Positions 32,100 through 44,534 of a stretch of 64,000 nt of DNA are shown piece after piece; positions within the stretch are counted from its first letter, which is position 1; each line of letters begins with the position of its first letter. Below the pieces are notes generated by a model, which saw only the letters and a program-made list of their open reading frames with translations, had not been told where the DNA came from and made no database searches. This DNA is from Hemileia vastatrix (Eukaryota > Basidiomycota > Pucciniomycetes > Pucciniales > Zaghouaniaceae): NCBI GenBank assembly GCA_030280995.1, contig JASXTE010000003.1, positions 1,364,001-1,428,000 of the forward strand. The letters are read 5' to 3'. A program made the position numbers and the translations under genes.

Positions 32100-33725
32100 T
32101 TTACAGTATTATTTTGGTTTAAATTTTTTTTAGAGTTTTTTAAGTTCAGTGATTTAATTTTAAGGAATCCACTAGTCATATTCACTTGATTTAATTTTAA
32201 ACCTTAATGGATCCTCAACTCCCTTTTATTTACTAAGGTGTCTCTTTTTAAGTATCTTTTCAGTTTCTGCTTTTTCAACTATTTTTTCAGGTTGCTGTTT
32301 ATGCCTTCCTGATCTTTTTGGAAGTAGAACAGTATCATTAGAATGTTGTGGTTTTATAAGAGAAATAGTAAATACTGGATGTTTTCTATCATATGGTGCA
32401 TATAATATAACTTCAACAGAATTGTTATCAACCATCTTTTTAACTAAAAATAGTTCTATGAATGGATCTTTCAATTTAACATTACCATTTAAATTGAAAT
32501 TTAGTGTAGAAATAAGGACTTCATCACCCTATTTGAACATTTTCTCTTCATGGCCTTTATCCCACCTTTTCTTCTCATACTCAAATGCCTTATTTATACA
32601 TTCTTGAGCATTCTTTCTGCATAATTCTTGCATTTGAAGAAAAGATTTTGTACCTGGATGTATATCCAATATAGGTAATTTATTAAGAGTTTTAGCAGGG
32701 GTATTAGGTATGAAACCCAGCTATAACTCAAATGGCTTTTTCCAGTGACAGAATGTACTGTACTATTGTATGCCAATTCTAAAACTGGAATAAGTGTTAC
32801 CCAATAATGAGGGAATTTTTCATTGCCTTTAAAGTTAAGACCAAAAGCACAATATCTTCTTATCATATCTTCTAAGGTTTGTATCATTCTTTCTGCTTTC
32901 CCATCAGTTTGTAGATGATGTGATGTAACAATTTTTAATTGACAACCTGAAACATCCATAAGTGATGTCCAGAACTCAGAACTAAATTTTGGATATCTGT
33001 CTGAAACTATTGCCTTTGGGAATCCTGCTATATTTAACATTTGTGTACACCATTAAAAAGCAAAGTTCTATTCAGAGACCTCTTTGTGGGTAGAAATAAA
33101 CTTACAAATTTTTGTAAATCTATCTAAAATTACCCAACAGGAGTTATAACTCTTATTCCCTGCTATAGGAAAGCCTTTTACAAAGTCCATGTCAACTATT
33201 TCCCATGGAGCTTTTGGTTGCCCAATTTTTTGTAACAAACCAGCTATTTTTCCAGTAAATCTTTTAGATTTTTGAAAAGAATCACATGTCTCAACATATT
33301 TTTGAGCATCATCAGACATGTTGATCCACAAAGCTGTATTTTTTACTCTGTTTAATGCTTTATGCATGTCAAAATGACTTGCTAATATATCATTATGACA
33401 CATACATAACATTAACTCCTTCATTGAAGGGGGAATTACTATTACATTACTTAATTTTTTTCTATAATATATAAAACAATCCTCAATGGAAAATTTACCT
33501 TTTTTTAATTCTTCCCTATATTTTTGTGGCAATGTTTTTATTAAAACACTAATTGAAGCATTAGATCAATCATTTAATATTGTAGTAGGTATACTAAAAT
33601 CAGGATCTGAAGCATAATTATCAAGAATTTATTGCATAAATTCATCCTCAAAATCTACAATATAAATGCCATAAATATTAATAATCTCTGTTTCAGGAAC
33701 ATAAGCTGGATTACCATCATTATTA
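32100..33725 (-). pseudogene. Chromovirus B4, RNase H end and integrase
   Basis: Minus-strand segments 33532-33068 (integrase zinc finger with CHNDILASHFDMHKA and CDSFQKSK, then VDMDFVKGFP), 33040-32594 (SDRYPKFSSEFW and a Glu in KAERMIQTLEDMIRRY) and 32474-32226 (C-terminus with KRSGRHKQ, where the AT-hook core GRP has become GRH). They are separated by stops and a frame change. The protein breaks off at 33725 exactly where a Harbinger-like element begins. Gag and reverse transcriptase are not in the window. Confidence 0.9.
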
Positions 33726-33809
33726 GGGGGTATCAATGTTCAGGAATCCACAATTAGGGATCTGGAATTTTTTTTCCCAGGATCAAAAATTATTAATTTT
33801 AGAAGATTC

Positions 33810-33839
33810 TTATCCACTAGCCCCAGCGCTAGTGGATAA
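33810..33839. other. Subterminal hairpin of H1
   Basis: TTATCCACTAGC pairs with GCTAGTGGATAA over 12 bases with a 6-base loop, 84 bases inside the terminus. H2 has a 12-bp hairpin of unrelated sequence 74 bases inside its terminus. Confidence 0.85.
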
Positions 33840-33967
33840 TGAATCCACAATAATGCATTATCCCTCCTCTTATACCCCAATTACTTTTCCTAATTCCTGA
33901 TTCCAAACTCATCACATCCATGATGGATTTTTTTGAAAGTCACCTGACTTATAATTGCTGATTCCAT

Positions 33968-34100
33968 CCTTAAGTATTTCCTCACTCTATAATACTAAAT
34001 TTTAGTTGCTAACACATAACATTTTTTCTCATCCTTATGTGTCTCTTCACTCTATGGTACTTAATTTTGGTGGAAAACACATGACATTTTTTTACATCTA
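33968..34100. repeat. 65-bp tandem duplication
   Basis: Two units starting CCTTAAGTATTTCCTCACTC and CCTTATGTGTCTCTTCACTC, diverged at about a quarter of positions, just upstream of the transposase frame. Confidence 0.75.
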
Positions 34101-34187
34101 CACACCCCACATGCTCATTTGGTGGCAAATTCCCACTTCCCACTCATCACCTAAACCTTCTACCAACAACCTTTTCTACTGAAAATA

Positions 34188-35027
34188 TTGAAGCACCACT
34201 CTACTAGGAAGAGACTTCACACAGCTATGAATGCTATCACTTTAGTTTTAGCCGCTGACTCTGGTTTTGAAGACACTTTAGCTTATATGTCTTATCTTTC
34301 CAAAAGGTGTTACATCATCCCAAGGGGGATAAATCTTTATCATGATTCCAGATATGATCTCCACTCCATTCTCTACATTCCTCAACTAAACTTCACTCAA
34401 CTATTTCGAAATTCTCCTGATTCTTTTTTTAAACTTTCTGAACTCATCTCCAATCATCCTATCTTCCATTATAATTCCCATAACAAACAGCATGATCCTG
34501 ACTTTAAACTTGTTGTTGCACTATGTTGATTTGGTTCAAATGGAAATGGTGCTGCTGTAAGACATTTAGAGAATATTTTTACCATAGGATATGGTACTGT
34601 CATATTATACACCAAGTGCTTCATGATTGCTATCCTTTCTCTCAAGTCTCAAACACTTTCTTGGCCAACTCCACAACAGCAACTTGAATCCTCTCAAGTA
34701 ATGAAAGTCAAAGGTTTCCCTTGATGTGAAAGTTTTGTTGATGGTGCAGCTATACCTTTGATTCAAAAGCCTGCTCATGATGGCAACCATTATTTTGATT
34801 GCAAAAAAAGGTTTCTTCAAAATGTTCCCCAATTTCAAATCTTTCATAAACTAACTGTTTATCTTCTTTGTAGATACTCTATTGCTGCTCAACTTGTCTG
34901 AAACGTTAACAAAAATTCTATTGCTTCTCATAGTGGCTGCCCCAGCTCATGTCATGACTATTCAGTCTTCCAAAGAATGAAGATTTCTCAAAGTCCTGAC
35001 TCATACTTTGACAAATCTCAGTACCTC
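34188..35027 (+). pseudogene. PIF/Harbinger-like (DDE) transposase, copy H1, 3' truncated
   Basis: Open from 34188 to TGA near 34529 (Cys in H2), then continuing in frame: FGSNGNGAAVRHLENIF, a further stop after MKVKGFP, and FVDGAAIPLIQKPAHDG with the first catalytic Asp (about 34742). An intron with donor at 34811, an ACTAAC branch site and acceptor at 34873 sits between the Lys-Lys and Tyr-Ser-Ile codons. The second exon has SSCHDYSVFQRM with the second catalytic Asp. The frame stops at SQYLC where the B1 LTR begins. The catalytic Glu region is absent. Family assignment rests on the spacing and form of these motifs and on the H2 copy. Confidence 0.85.
34811..34873 (+). other. Intron in the H1 transposase
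   Basis: 63 bases, GT...AG, with ACTAAC about 25 bases before the 3' end. Removing it restores protein similarity to H2 across the joint. In H2 the same intron is enlarged by a miniature element at 45212-45408 and its acceptor is lost. Confidence 0.75.
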
Positions 35028-35832
35028 TGTCAAGGTACACTTTTGGTCTAGAAGATTGGTATGAAGTTTTTACCAGGATTTTGAAGGTTTAAATGGACTC
35101 TCAACAAATTTGTAGGTATCTCTTAAATCTAGGATGATTATTTTACTCAATTTAAAAGAGGTATGATTAAAATATTGATATAAATTATATATTAGAGTTA
35201 CGTATTGTAAATACTAATGCTATAGATTATAAGAATAAGTTTTTGATTGTTAATGTTGTTATAAAGTAATGTAGTAATGGAATGATCAAAAGACAACAAA
35301 AAGAGAGGCCTTATATAGGCAAAGGAGAGACAAAGCACGGCAATCAAATTCTAAAAAAAGTAGTATGAGAGAGAGAAAAGAATATTCCAGAAGGAGTATT
35401 TTCAAATAATAAAGTTATTCTAAAAAGAAGGCGTCAAAAAGATGTATTTACAGAGTATGTCAGAAATACATCAATTTATTTAATATTTACTGTAGAAGTC
35501 AATCCTAAATAAGAAATTTGAATTTTTTGTATATAATTAATATTATTTGAATATTAAAATCTTATTTTATCTTAATATCTATTTTTTAATATAAATTTTT
35601 ATTTCTTCCAACCTGTCAAATGAGCACGGTGTTAGAGAAAAATATAAGGGAAAATTTTTTATTTTAATTTTAATTATTTATTTAATTTTATCATTCTGTA
35701 ATTAGTTAATTTATTATAACTAATTTTAATGTAACTAAATTATAATTAAATAATAATTAAAATGATAAGGTGCGGCTTCATCCAGTAAATAATTAATTAT
35801 TTCACTGGTTAAGTCTAGTAGCCTGGCTGACA
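35028..35832 (-). mobile_element. 3' LTR of chromovirus B1
   Basis: 805 bases, from TGTCAGCC (35832, minus strand) to CCTTGACA (35028). By eye about 16 differences from the 5' LTR of equal length. TATA-like TATATAA at about 35311-35318. Flanks ACCTC (left) and GGCAC (right of the 5' LTR) do not match, so no target duplication is visible. Confidence 0.95.
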
Positions 35833-35850
35833 CTCCCTCACTCTAAAAAA
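35833..35850 (-). promoter_or_regulatory. Polypurine tract of B1
   Basis: On the minus strand TTTTTAGAGTGAGGGAG directly precedes the LTR start TGTCAGCC. B5 has an identical tract. Confidence 0.8.
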
Positions 35851-35866
35851 AACAATAAAAAAAATG

Positions 35867-38800
35867 CTATGATTTTTTCTTTTTATACTTTTTTAGTAGA
35901 GTAGGAAGATTAGATATCTCTTTGCCAGGTATCCAAGAATCATATTCAGATGATTTATTCTTGAATCTCAATAAGTATTCTGTACCCTTTTCAGCAGTGA
36001 CTATTCTGTCATTTAAAAGTTTTTCAATTTCTGCTGTTTCAGTGATTTCATTTGGGGTTTTCTTTGGTCTACCCCTCCTTTTTGGAAATAAATCACTATT
36101 GGATGTGTAAGGTTTCAAAAGAGATATTGGAAAAACAGGATGTTTTCTGTCATATGGAGAATACAGAATAACTTCAACTGCATTATCTCCAATCATTCCT
36201 CTGACAACAAATGGACCGACAAATGGATCTTTCAATTTGTTATTACCTTGTAAGTTGAAGTGGACTGTAGAAATCAGCACTTCATCACCCTTTTTAAAAG
36301 TGTATTCTTTATGGGATTTGTCCCATCTTTTCTTCTCATATTCAAATGATTTTTCAATACATTTTTGAGCATGATTTCTACATAGTTGTTGCATTTGAAG
36401 AAAAGATTTTACACCATGATGTATATCCAATTTAGGTATTTTGTTATTGAGAATTTGGGCAGGAGTATTTGGAACATATCCAAGCCAGAGCTCTAAAGGC
36501 TTTCTTTGAGTAACAGAATGAACAGTGCTATTATAAGCAAATTCTAACCCAGGAAGTAAGGTAACCCAATCATGAGTGAATCTGTCATTATCTTTATACT
36601 CAAGGCCAAAGGCACAATATCTTCTTATCATGTCCTCTAAAGTCTGAATCATTCTTTCAGCTAAACCATCAGTCTGAGGGTGATGGGCAGTAGAAATTTT
36701 CAGATCACAACCACAAACATCCATCAGAGACATCCAAAATTCAGAAGTAAATTTAGGGTCTCTGTCAGAGATTATGGCTTTAGGAAAACCAGCAGTATTA
36801 AACATATGAGACCACCATAAGAAAGCTAATTCTTTAGTGGAAACATCCTTGTTGGTAGGGATAAATTTACACATTTTTGTGAATCTGTCCACAATAACCC
36901 AACAAGAGTTATAACTGTCTTTACCAGCAATAGGTAATCCTGTTACAAAATCCATGTTTATTATTTGCCATGGAGCATCAGGAGGTTCAATATATTGCAT
37001 TAATCCTGCTCTTTTACCAGTTAATCTTTTTGATTTTTGGCAAGAATCACAAGATTCAACATATAATTTTGTGTCTTCAGACATATTAGCCCACCAAGCA
37101 GTGTTCTTGATTCTGATCATTGTTTTGTCAAGATCAAAATTTCCAGCTAATATGTCATCATGACAAATTTTCAAGATGATTTTTTTCATAGAAGGAGGAA
37201 TAACAATAACATTACTCAACTTTCTTCTATAATATAGATATCCTTCATCAATTGAAAATTTACCTTTTTCCAAAGCTTTTTGGTACTTTGGTGGAAGGAT
37301 TTTAATTAATGCTTGTATTGAAGCATTCTTTGGATCATTTAATATGGTGCATAACTTTTTCAAGTCAGTGTCCTTATCATATGATTCCAGAATAAGCTGT
37401 AATAGCTCTTCCTCCATATCAACCACATATATCCCATGAATATGAATAATTTCATCCTCAGGATCATAAGCAGGATTAGAGTCATCATTTGGTAAAGGTA
37501 ACCTTGATAACATATCCACATTTGAGTGAACAATACCAGCCCTATGAATAATTGTCATTCTCCCTCTTTACTCTTGAACAGCCAGCTGCCATCTGAACAT
37601 ATGTCTGTTAGGTGTTTTCAAGTTTAAAAGGGATTTAAATGCACTGCAGTCAGTTACAAGTTCATATTTCTGGTCATCTAGGTAATAATGAAGCTTTTCT
37701 AGAGCCCATACTACAGCTAAACACTCTAATTGAGTAGCACCATATTTCAATTCACTATTTCTCAGGGTTCTTGAAATATAACAAATTACTACTTCTGAAA
37801 CTTTATCATTCATCACTTGTTTTTGATGGAGGGCAGCACCAAGACCAATGAAACTGGCATCAGTGTACAAAACAAATGGTTGATTAAAGTCAGGTAAAGC
37901 AAGAATTGGTGCTGAAATCAAACAGTGTTTCATAGTGTCAAAGGCTCTTTGTCTTTCACTATTCCAGACAAAAGCAACATCCTTTCTGGTTAATTGGTTA
38001 AGGGGTAAAGCTATGACTTGGTAATTTTTAATATACTGTCTATAGTATCCACACATTCCCAAAAAACTTTGGAGCTCTCTCACTGTTGTAGGAGCCTTCA
38101 CCTGTTGTATGGCTGCCACTTTGTTCTGGTCAACACATATCTGTAAGCCTGAAACAACATGACCAAGAACTTTTAAAGAATGGAAACCAAATTTACATTT
38201 CTTCAAAGCAAGTGTCATATTTATTTCATCCATTTTCTGGAATACTTTACACAGGTGGTTAAGATGGTCCTCAAATGTTTTTGAGAATATAATGATATCA
38301 TCAATATAAACCATCAGCCATCCTTCAATTATCTCTTGATGGAATGTGTTATCCATTACTTTTTGGAAAACTGAAGGGGCATTTTTAGGGCCAAATGGCA
38401 TCCTAATATACTTATAAATACCCATATGAGTGGCAATAATCAGAAAGTTCTGAGAATTTTTCTCCACAGGTACCTGGTGATATCCTTTATTACCATCCAA
38501 ACAGCTGATATATTTAGAACCCTGTAAAGTAGCATGTATAGAGCTAATTCTAGTTAAAGGGTAGATATCATCAACAGTATAAGTATTTAGTGCTCTATAA
38601 TCACCACATAACCTGGTTTTATCTTTCTCATAAGAAATTAGGACAGGTGAGATAACACAATGTTTAGGTGTTTCAACTACCTTTTCAATAATATTCATTT
38701 TTAAAAGGGTAGAGATATTGTCTTCAATATCTTTTCTCTTTGTGGGAGAAGCAGGATAAGGCTTCTTCTTTAAACTAGGTGGTATATCAGTTAATGGGCA

Positions 38801-41800
38801 AGACAATGAAAGTTTCATTTCCTCTTTAACTAATCCCAGTTCATGTGACCCATGAGCAAAGGCCATAGGAAAAGATTTTATCAAGTTAATGATGGAATCT
38901 TTATCCTCACCGGAAAGTTGTTCTCCAAAAGAAGCATTGTCAATTTCAGACATAAGGGCATGCATTTCCTTTGTAGATCTTCCTTTATATTGAACCACAG
39001 AATTACATGTGTTCAATTCTGGTTTTAATAATTTTTTAGGGGAGGAAATCTTAAATTTACTCTTCCCATTCATCCCCATTGTGAAACATTGGTTTGAAGG
39101 GTCCAATTTTATGCCATACTTGGTTAAAATATCATTCCCTACAATAAACCAATTGCTTAAGTTATCATTTTTCATGACAACAAAATCACAAATAGCTCTT
39201 ACAAAACCATGGTTATATTTAAAAAACACTGTGGCTTTATATTTACCAATGGGGGACAAAACAGAGCCATACCCTCTCCAATTTTCAGAAATGATAGGCA
39301 TCAGTTTAGATTTATAGCCTTGATCTACTGAAGCAAGTGCTCTTTCAGATACTACACTTCCTCCAGCTCCAGAATCCAGAACAACTTCAATGCTGGTTCC
39401 ATTGATCAAGACTGGTGCCTTAAGAGGGGCAATAACAATTGAGTTATCCTCAATGTTCTTTATAATCTCAGCATCCTCAACTGTAGATAAATCATTATTA
39501 TCAATGTCAATAGTATTTAAATAATGAATATCTTCTACCAGCATCAAGATTTCTTGTTGAGATTCATATGAAATATTGCTGGCACAATCACTTGATGTAT
39601 CATCCAGTGCCACTGTGTCATCAGCATGCTCCTCTGTTTGTTCTACAAGATTTATCTTCTTGTCACAAACATGGCCTTTCTTCCAAGGCTTGTTGCACTT
39701 GAAGCAAGTTTTTGTTGCATACATCTTTGGTGCAACAGGGGCAGAAGGTTTACCAACCTTTTCTAGAGGTTTTTGTTGGTAAGTGGAGGGTTTCTCCAAA
39801 GGGGTCCTAGGAATGAATCTTCTGGCATCATACTTATTGTTTAGAAGTATCTCATTACAAGTATTAATGAAAGAAGAGGGTTCCTTGGAGAACTCAGTCC
39901 TAGCCACTATCAAGTCTCTCAGAGACATTGATAATTTATAGAGGATCCTGTCCTTCCATAAATCAAACTCCATATTTGGGTCCATTGCCCTTAAGATTTT
40001 TACAAGTTTCATTAAAAACTCAATAGTTTTATCAGTAGAAGAGCTATATCTAGTTTCCTCATACTGCCTTTGTTGAGCCATTCTGAACTTGGAGCCACCA
40101 AATTGTGCTTTAATTAATTTCTTCCAATCCTCCCATGAGTAGTCATTCCCATCCAGGAGAACAGATTCATACCACATCAGGGCAACATTAGTGAACAAAT
40201 AAATTAACTTGGACACAATTTCCTCATCTGGGAGTTTGTAAGAATTTTTTAAGTTATCAATTCTGCAAATAAATTGTTGCCAATCAGAGGAAGAATCACC
40301 ATCAAATGTTGGGTACTGGTCAAGTTTTTGCCAATTCTTTTGATTTGAAGGATTCTCCTTAGTACTAGCTTGTTTCTGAGTAAGAAGCAGCTGTAATTTC
40401 TCTAATTGTGCTGAAATCTCATTGTTTAATCCTTCTGTTGCAGATCCTGGTGCATCATCAGTTTTTGATGGAAACTCAGTGTTATCAACAGGTATTTCTG
40501 GAGCTATTTTTACTTTAGATGAACTAGCCACAGGTACTATTTGAGCATCCTGCACTATATGTTCTTTCACAGAAATTTCAGAATATTTTTGGTCATTTAA
40601 CAATGAGTTCAATCTTTCTTCAATGGTTGTTAGTCTTGTTTTCATTCTTGGAAGACTAGATAAACTCTCATTGATAGTTGCAAAAGATAATTGATTTTTA
40701 TGTTGAAAAGATGACAAATGGTCATTCAATCTTTTCAGATTTATCTTATCTATCTCTACCTCCTGGCAACAGGCAGATACAGTATCTTTTAGTTTAGACA
40801 AATCATTTTTTATATTTTGCCATAAAGCAACTTTCTTTTCATGGGTTGCTTTGTAATGAGACAATTCATCAGAGACTCTCTGCACTTCACTTCTTAATGC
40901 TTGATAACCCTGATCAGTTAACAAACTATTATATCTCTGAGTGAATTGCATATTGTTCATTATATGATTTTGCTTGGCAATAATATCTCTCAAGTGCTCA
41001 TCATTAATTCTTGCTACATCTGGAGTGTTTCTCAATAAGGAAACTGAGTAACTTTCCAGACTCTCATAGAACTCAGGGTCAAGAGTTTCATCAATCACAG
41101 ACATATCAGGATTAATCATTGAGGTAGCAATTAAAAGTAATGGATTAGATACATGAGATATCTGTCTACTATTCCCAGCCTCTATAGGTCTCAAGGTTTC
41201 ATCCTGCCTTCCAGATTTACCTGAAGGAAAAGAGTCAGCCACAAGAAAAGGCACTTGAGAATCAATAGAGGGACATACCAGGGTTTTCTGGGTATCACCA
41301 TATTGGGCTTCCTTCTTCTTTTGCCTCCTTGATAAGGGTGGGGAGGAGTGGGGTCGACCTGGGTGGGCCTTGATGGACCTACCTGAGGTAACTGATGCTG
41401 GTTTTGAGCCAAGTAGTCCCACTGAGTGTTGAGCCAGTCCCACTGCCACTTGTACACTTCCACCATCTCTTGGGACTTGGGAGCCAATTGTTGTTGATCC
41501 CTGGGAGGAAGAGGTTTCTTCTTCTCTTGGAGAAAAGTATCTGTTCTTCTCACCTTTTCTTCCAAGGCATCTACCCTTACCTTTAGTCTCAAGCTGTCTT
41601 TCCTTAACTCCTTTATGTGGGTAGACAGATTCTTTACCTGTTGAGACAACGGCATCTTTTTTATCCTGAAGCCTTTTGGAAGTTCTTCTGGTGGGTTTAT
41701 CATGGGCTTCTGATCCTGAGTTGTGTCCACTAGGATTTCTACTTCTTCCATTTCTACATCCTGTTTGGGGCAAGGATTTATTAGTTTGAGAAATTCTTCT

Positions 41801-41890
41801 TGTTAAAGGAGAACTTACAGAAGTAGGCTCATCATAATCAATTAAGTCTAGTTCTTCTTCACGTGCAGCAAAACCACTTTGGTCAGTCAT
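35867..41890 (-). pseudogene. Chromovirus B1 gag-pro-pol, a single 2008-codon frame with one nonsense codon
   Basis: One frame runs from ATG 41890 to the stop at 35867, interrupted only by TAA at 37568-37570 where B5 has Tyr (QEYRGR). Domains: a basic/acidic N-terminus, coiled coil around residues 330-450, capsid (QYPTFDGDSSSDW to YDARR), zinc knuckle CFKCNKPWKKGHVC (about 725), protease LDSGAGGS (about 837), reverse transcriptase with YIDD (about 1193), RNase H (YTDAS about 1342, TDCSA), integrase zinc finger (HDDILAGN, CDSCQ), core Asp in NMDFVTG, Asp in SDRDPKF and Glu in AERMIQTL. The second zinc-finger His, present in B3, B4 and B5, is Asn here. The C-terminus has the AT-hook RRGRPKK followed by a chromodomain (EYLLRF...EYDSWIPG). 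With 2% LTR divergence it is a young copy that is one or two changes from intact. Confidence 0.95.
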
Positions 41891-41902
41891 TTTAAGATTT
41901 AA

Positions 41903-41915
41903 CTGAAATGAAAAA
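41903..41915 (-). promoter_or_regulatory. Possible 3' splice site just before the B1 start codon
   Basis: TTTTTTTCATTTCAG lies 12 bases before ATG on the minus strand. B5 has TTTTTTTTCACAG 5 bases before its ATG. A spliced leader is possible; no clear donor was found for B1. Confidence 0.35.
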
Positions 41916-42089
41916 AAGAGACAAATTAATTAGTCTTTTATTTTTAATTTTTATTTAACAAAAATAAAATAAAAATAAATAAAAAAAATTTTTTTAGGAT
42001 AAAAATCAACTTAAATAAATTAATTTATTAGTAAAAAAAAATTTAAAACCAGGTTTATAATATAATCAACTGTAGAAATAAATTAAAAT

Positions 42090-42570
42090 TTTTATTAATA
42101 ATTATTTATTTTCAGGATTTAAATCAACTAATTTATTACCAGGACTTATTGTCAACTGAAGTAATCAAATATGAAACTTTATTAATTTAACAAAATTTTA
42201 TTAAATTGATTAACTTAACTACCAGGACTTAATGTCAACTGAAGTAAAATATAAATTTTTTATTTTAAAATTTTATTAAACTGATTACTTAACTACCAGG
42301 AATTAATGTCAACTGAAGTAATTAAATATGAGTTTTATTAATTAAAAAAATTTCTTGAACTACCAGGACTCAAGGTCAACTGAAGTAATTAAATATTATT
42401 TATTAATTTAAAAAAAATATTATTGTCAGGACAATTTGTCAACTGGAACAATTAAAATTCAAATTAATCAGGACAATTGTCAACTGAAAAATGATAATAA
42501 TTAATATTAAAATATAATTATTTTATTACTTCTGGTACTAAGAACAGTTATTGCTCTATTATGGTAAACC
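42090..42570 (-). repeat. Leader repeats of B1
   Basis: Six copies of a box with consensus TCAGTTGACATTAAGTCCTG (minus strand) lie near 42145, 42230, 42303, 42365, 42430 and 42478, spaced 50-85 bases apart. An upstream variant (about 42525-42570) has GGTTTACCATAATAGAG. The box is well kept while the AT-rich spacers are not. B5 has related boxes in its leader. Confidence 0.8.
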
Positions 42571-42948
42571 AGGAAAAATAAAAATAAAATATAATATTGA
42601 AATTAAATTCCAAATTACCAGACACCTCCCCCTGCAAAATGAGCAAATTAATGCCACTTAAAGAGTGCTGAGTAAAAGGAAATACGTAGGAAATGAAGAG
42701 TGAAGAGTAACCCACAAAAAGTAATAACAATAACTACCATGATATATACGATGTTTAGTCAGTATATGAACTTAAGTTTTGGAGCGCGGTTTGATTCCCG
42801 TTCGCAGCAAAAACTTTTATCACGTGACGTATGAGGTTTGTCGTTTTCTTGCCTTCTCTCGTCCTTTACAGGTACTTTTACACCAATGGTCCCCTCAATT
42901 ACGCCTCAAGTAATGTTGCGCCTTCAATATTTCGGAAAGGATCCCAAT

Positions 42949-43753
42949 TGTCAAGGTACACTTTTGGTCTAGAAGATTGGTATGAAGTTTTTACGAGGAT
43001 TTTGAAGGTTTAAATGGACTCTCAAAAAATTTGTACGTATCTCTTAAATCTAGGATGATTATTTTACTCAATTTAAAAGAGGTATGATTAAAATATTGAT
43101 ATAAATTATATATTAGAGTTACGTATTGTAAATACTAATGCTATAGATTATAAGAATAAGTGTTTGATTGTTAATGTTGTTATAAAGTAATGTAGTAATG
43201 GAATGATCAAAAGACATCAAAAAGAGAGGCCTTATATAGGCAAAGGAGAGACAAAGCACGGAAATCAAATTCTAAAAACAGTAGTATGAGAGAGAGAAAA
43301 GAATATTCCAGAAGGAGTATTTTCAAATAATAAAGTTATTCTAAAAAGAAGGTGTCAAAAAGATGTATTTACAGAGTATGTCAGAAATACATCAATTTAT
43401 TTAATATTTACTGTAGAAGTCAATCCTAAATAAGAAATTTGAATTTTTTGTATATACTTAATATTATTTGAATATTAAAATCTTATTTTATCTTAATATC
43501 TATTTTTTAATATAAATTTTTATTTTTTCCAACCTGTCAAATGAGCATGGTGTTAGAGAAAAATATAAGGGACAATTTTATATTTTAATTTTAATTATTT
43601 ATTAAATTTTATCATTCTGTAATTAGTTAATTTATTATAACTAATTTTAATGTAACTAAATTATAATTAAATAATAATTAAAATGATAATGTGCGGCTTC
43701 ATCCAGTAAATAATTAATTATTTCACTGGTTAAGTCTAGTAGCCCGGCTGACA
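42949..43753 (-). mobile_element. 5' LTR of chromovirus B1
   Basis: 805 bases, TGTCAGCC at 43753 and CCTTGACA at 42949 on the minus strand; TATA-like TATATAA near 43232-43239. The adjacent internal sequence begins ATTGGGATCCTTTCCGAAAT, which resembles the post-LTR sequence of B5 (ATAGGAGGCCCTTCCAAACA). That is the place of a primer-binding site, although it is not an evident match to a tRNA end. Confidence 0.95.
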
Positions 43754-44180
43754 GGCACAGTCATAAAATATTTATAGCCAGAAAATTTCATTAACTAAAA
43801 ATATAAGTCTATAAATTAATTTTTAATGAGTCAAATTCCTAGCAAACTATAAAGTACCTTTTGAATCAAATATCCAACTGAATAAAAAATAATTTATTAT
43901 GTTTTTGTCTTTAAAATATTATATTCAGAAACAAAAGAACATAAACATAACTAAGAATCATTCACTAAAAAATTTCAAGGACAAAACAACACATGAAAAT
44001 GAATTAAGTAAGCAGGGACAAACTTACAACCAAATTTAAAAAAATGAACTGATAAATTGAATACAAATCTCACCATTATCTTGCATAAAGCCAAAATGTA
44101 ATCAAATGAAGGACTCAAGAAGCTTATTACAAAGAATCCCTACCATGTAAACATTGAATCTGATTTAAATACACATAATA
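43754..44180. other. AT-rich non-coding stretch
   Basis: No gene or repeat recognised. It is the flank between the B1 5' LTR and element H2 and does not continue the H1 transposase. Confidence 0.6.
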
Positions 44181-44254
44181 GGGGGTATCAAAAATTAACA
44201 ACTATGCCACATAAACACACCACAAAGAAGGTACCAAACCTGCCATCAAAAAAT

Positions 44255-44285
44255 GAAATACACCTTCCCTGGAAAGGTGTATTTC
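44255..44285. other. Subterminal hairpin of H2
   Basis: GAAATACACCTT pairs with AAGGTGTATTTC over 12 bases, loop of 7. Confidence 0.85.
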
Positions 44286-44534
44286 AACAGTTTATTTGTC
44301 CCCAATCATGTCTTTTTTTGGGTCAAAAAAGTCATCAAAATCTTTCCCTTCATCATCATGATTTTTCAGCACTAGGTACAAAAGCACCAACACCTAGATT
44401 TTTTTCACCGAATCATTAAGAGATTATTCATATGAGAAAGATATATGACTTACAAGAGATTAATTAATCCTATAATCATACACTTACCCTTAATCTTTAC
44501 CAATGTTCACTAACATAACATGCCACTTTCAGTC

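Larger units (their letters stand above)
33726..35027 (+). mobile_element. Harbinger-like element H1, left part
   Basis: It begins GGGGGTATCAATG after TATTA (33721-33725), inside the B4 pol region. It then has a perfect 12-bp palindromic hairpin (33810-33839), a 65-bp tandem duplication (33968-34100) and the transposase pseudogene. At 35028 it is cut by the LTR of B1. No right terminus was found. Confidence 0.75.

Noticed and set aside
42745..42813. A tRNA-like stretch with a B-box-like GGTTTGATTCC in the B1 leader.
   Set aside because: The T stem does not pair, no 5' acceptor strand matches the 3' side and no anticodon arm could be drawn. At most a decayed relic.
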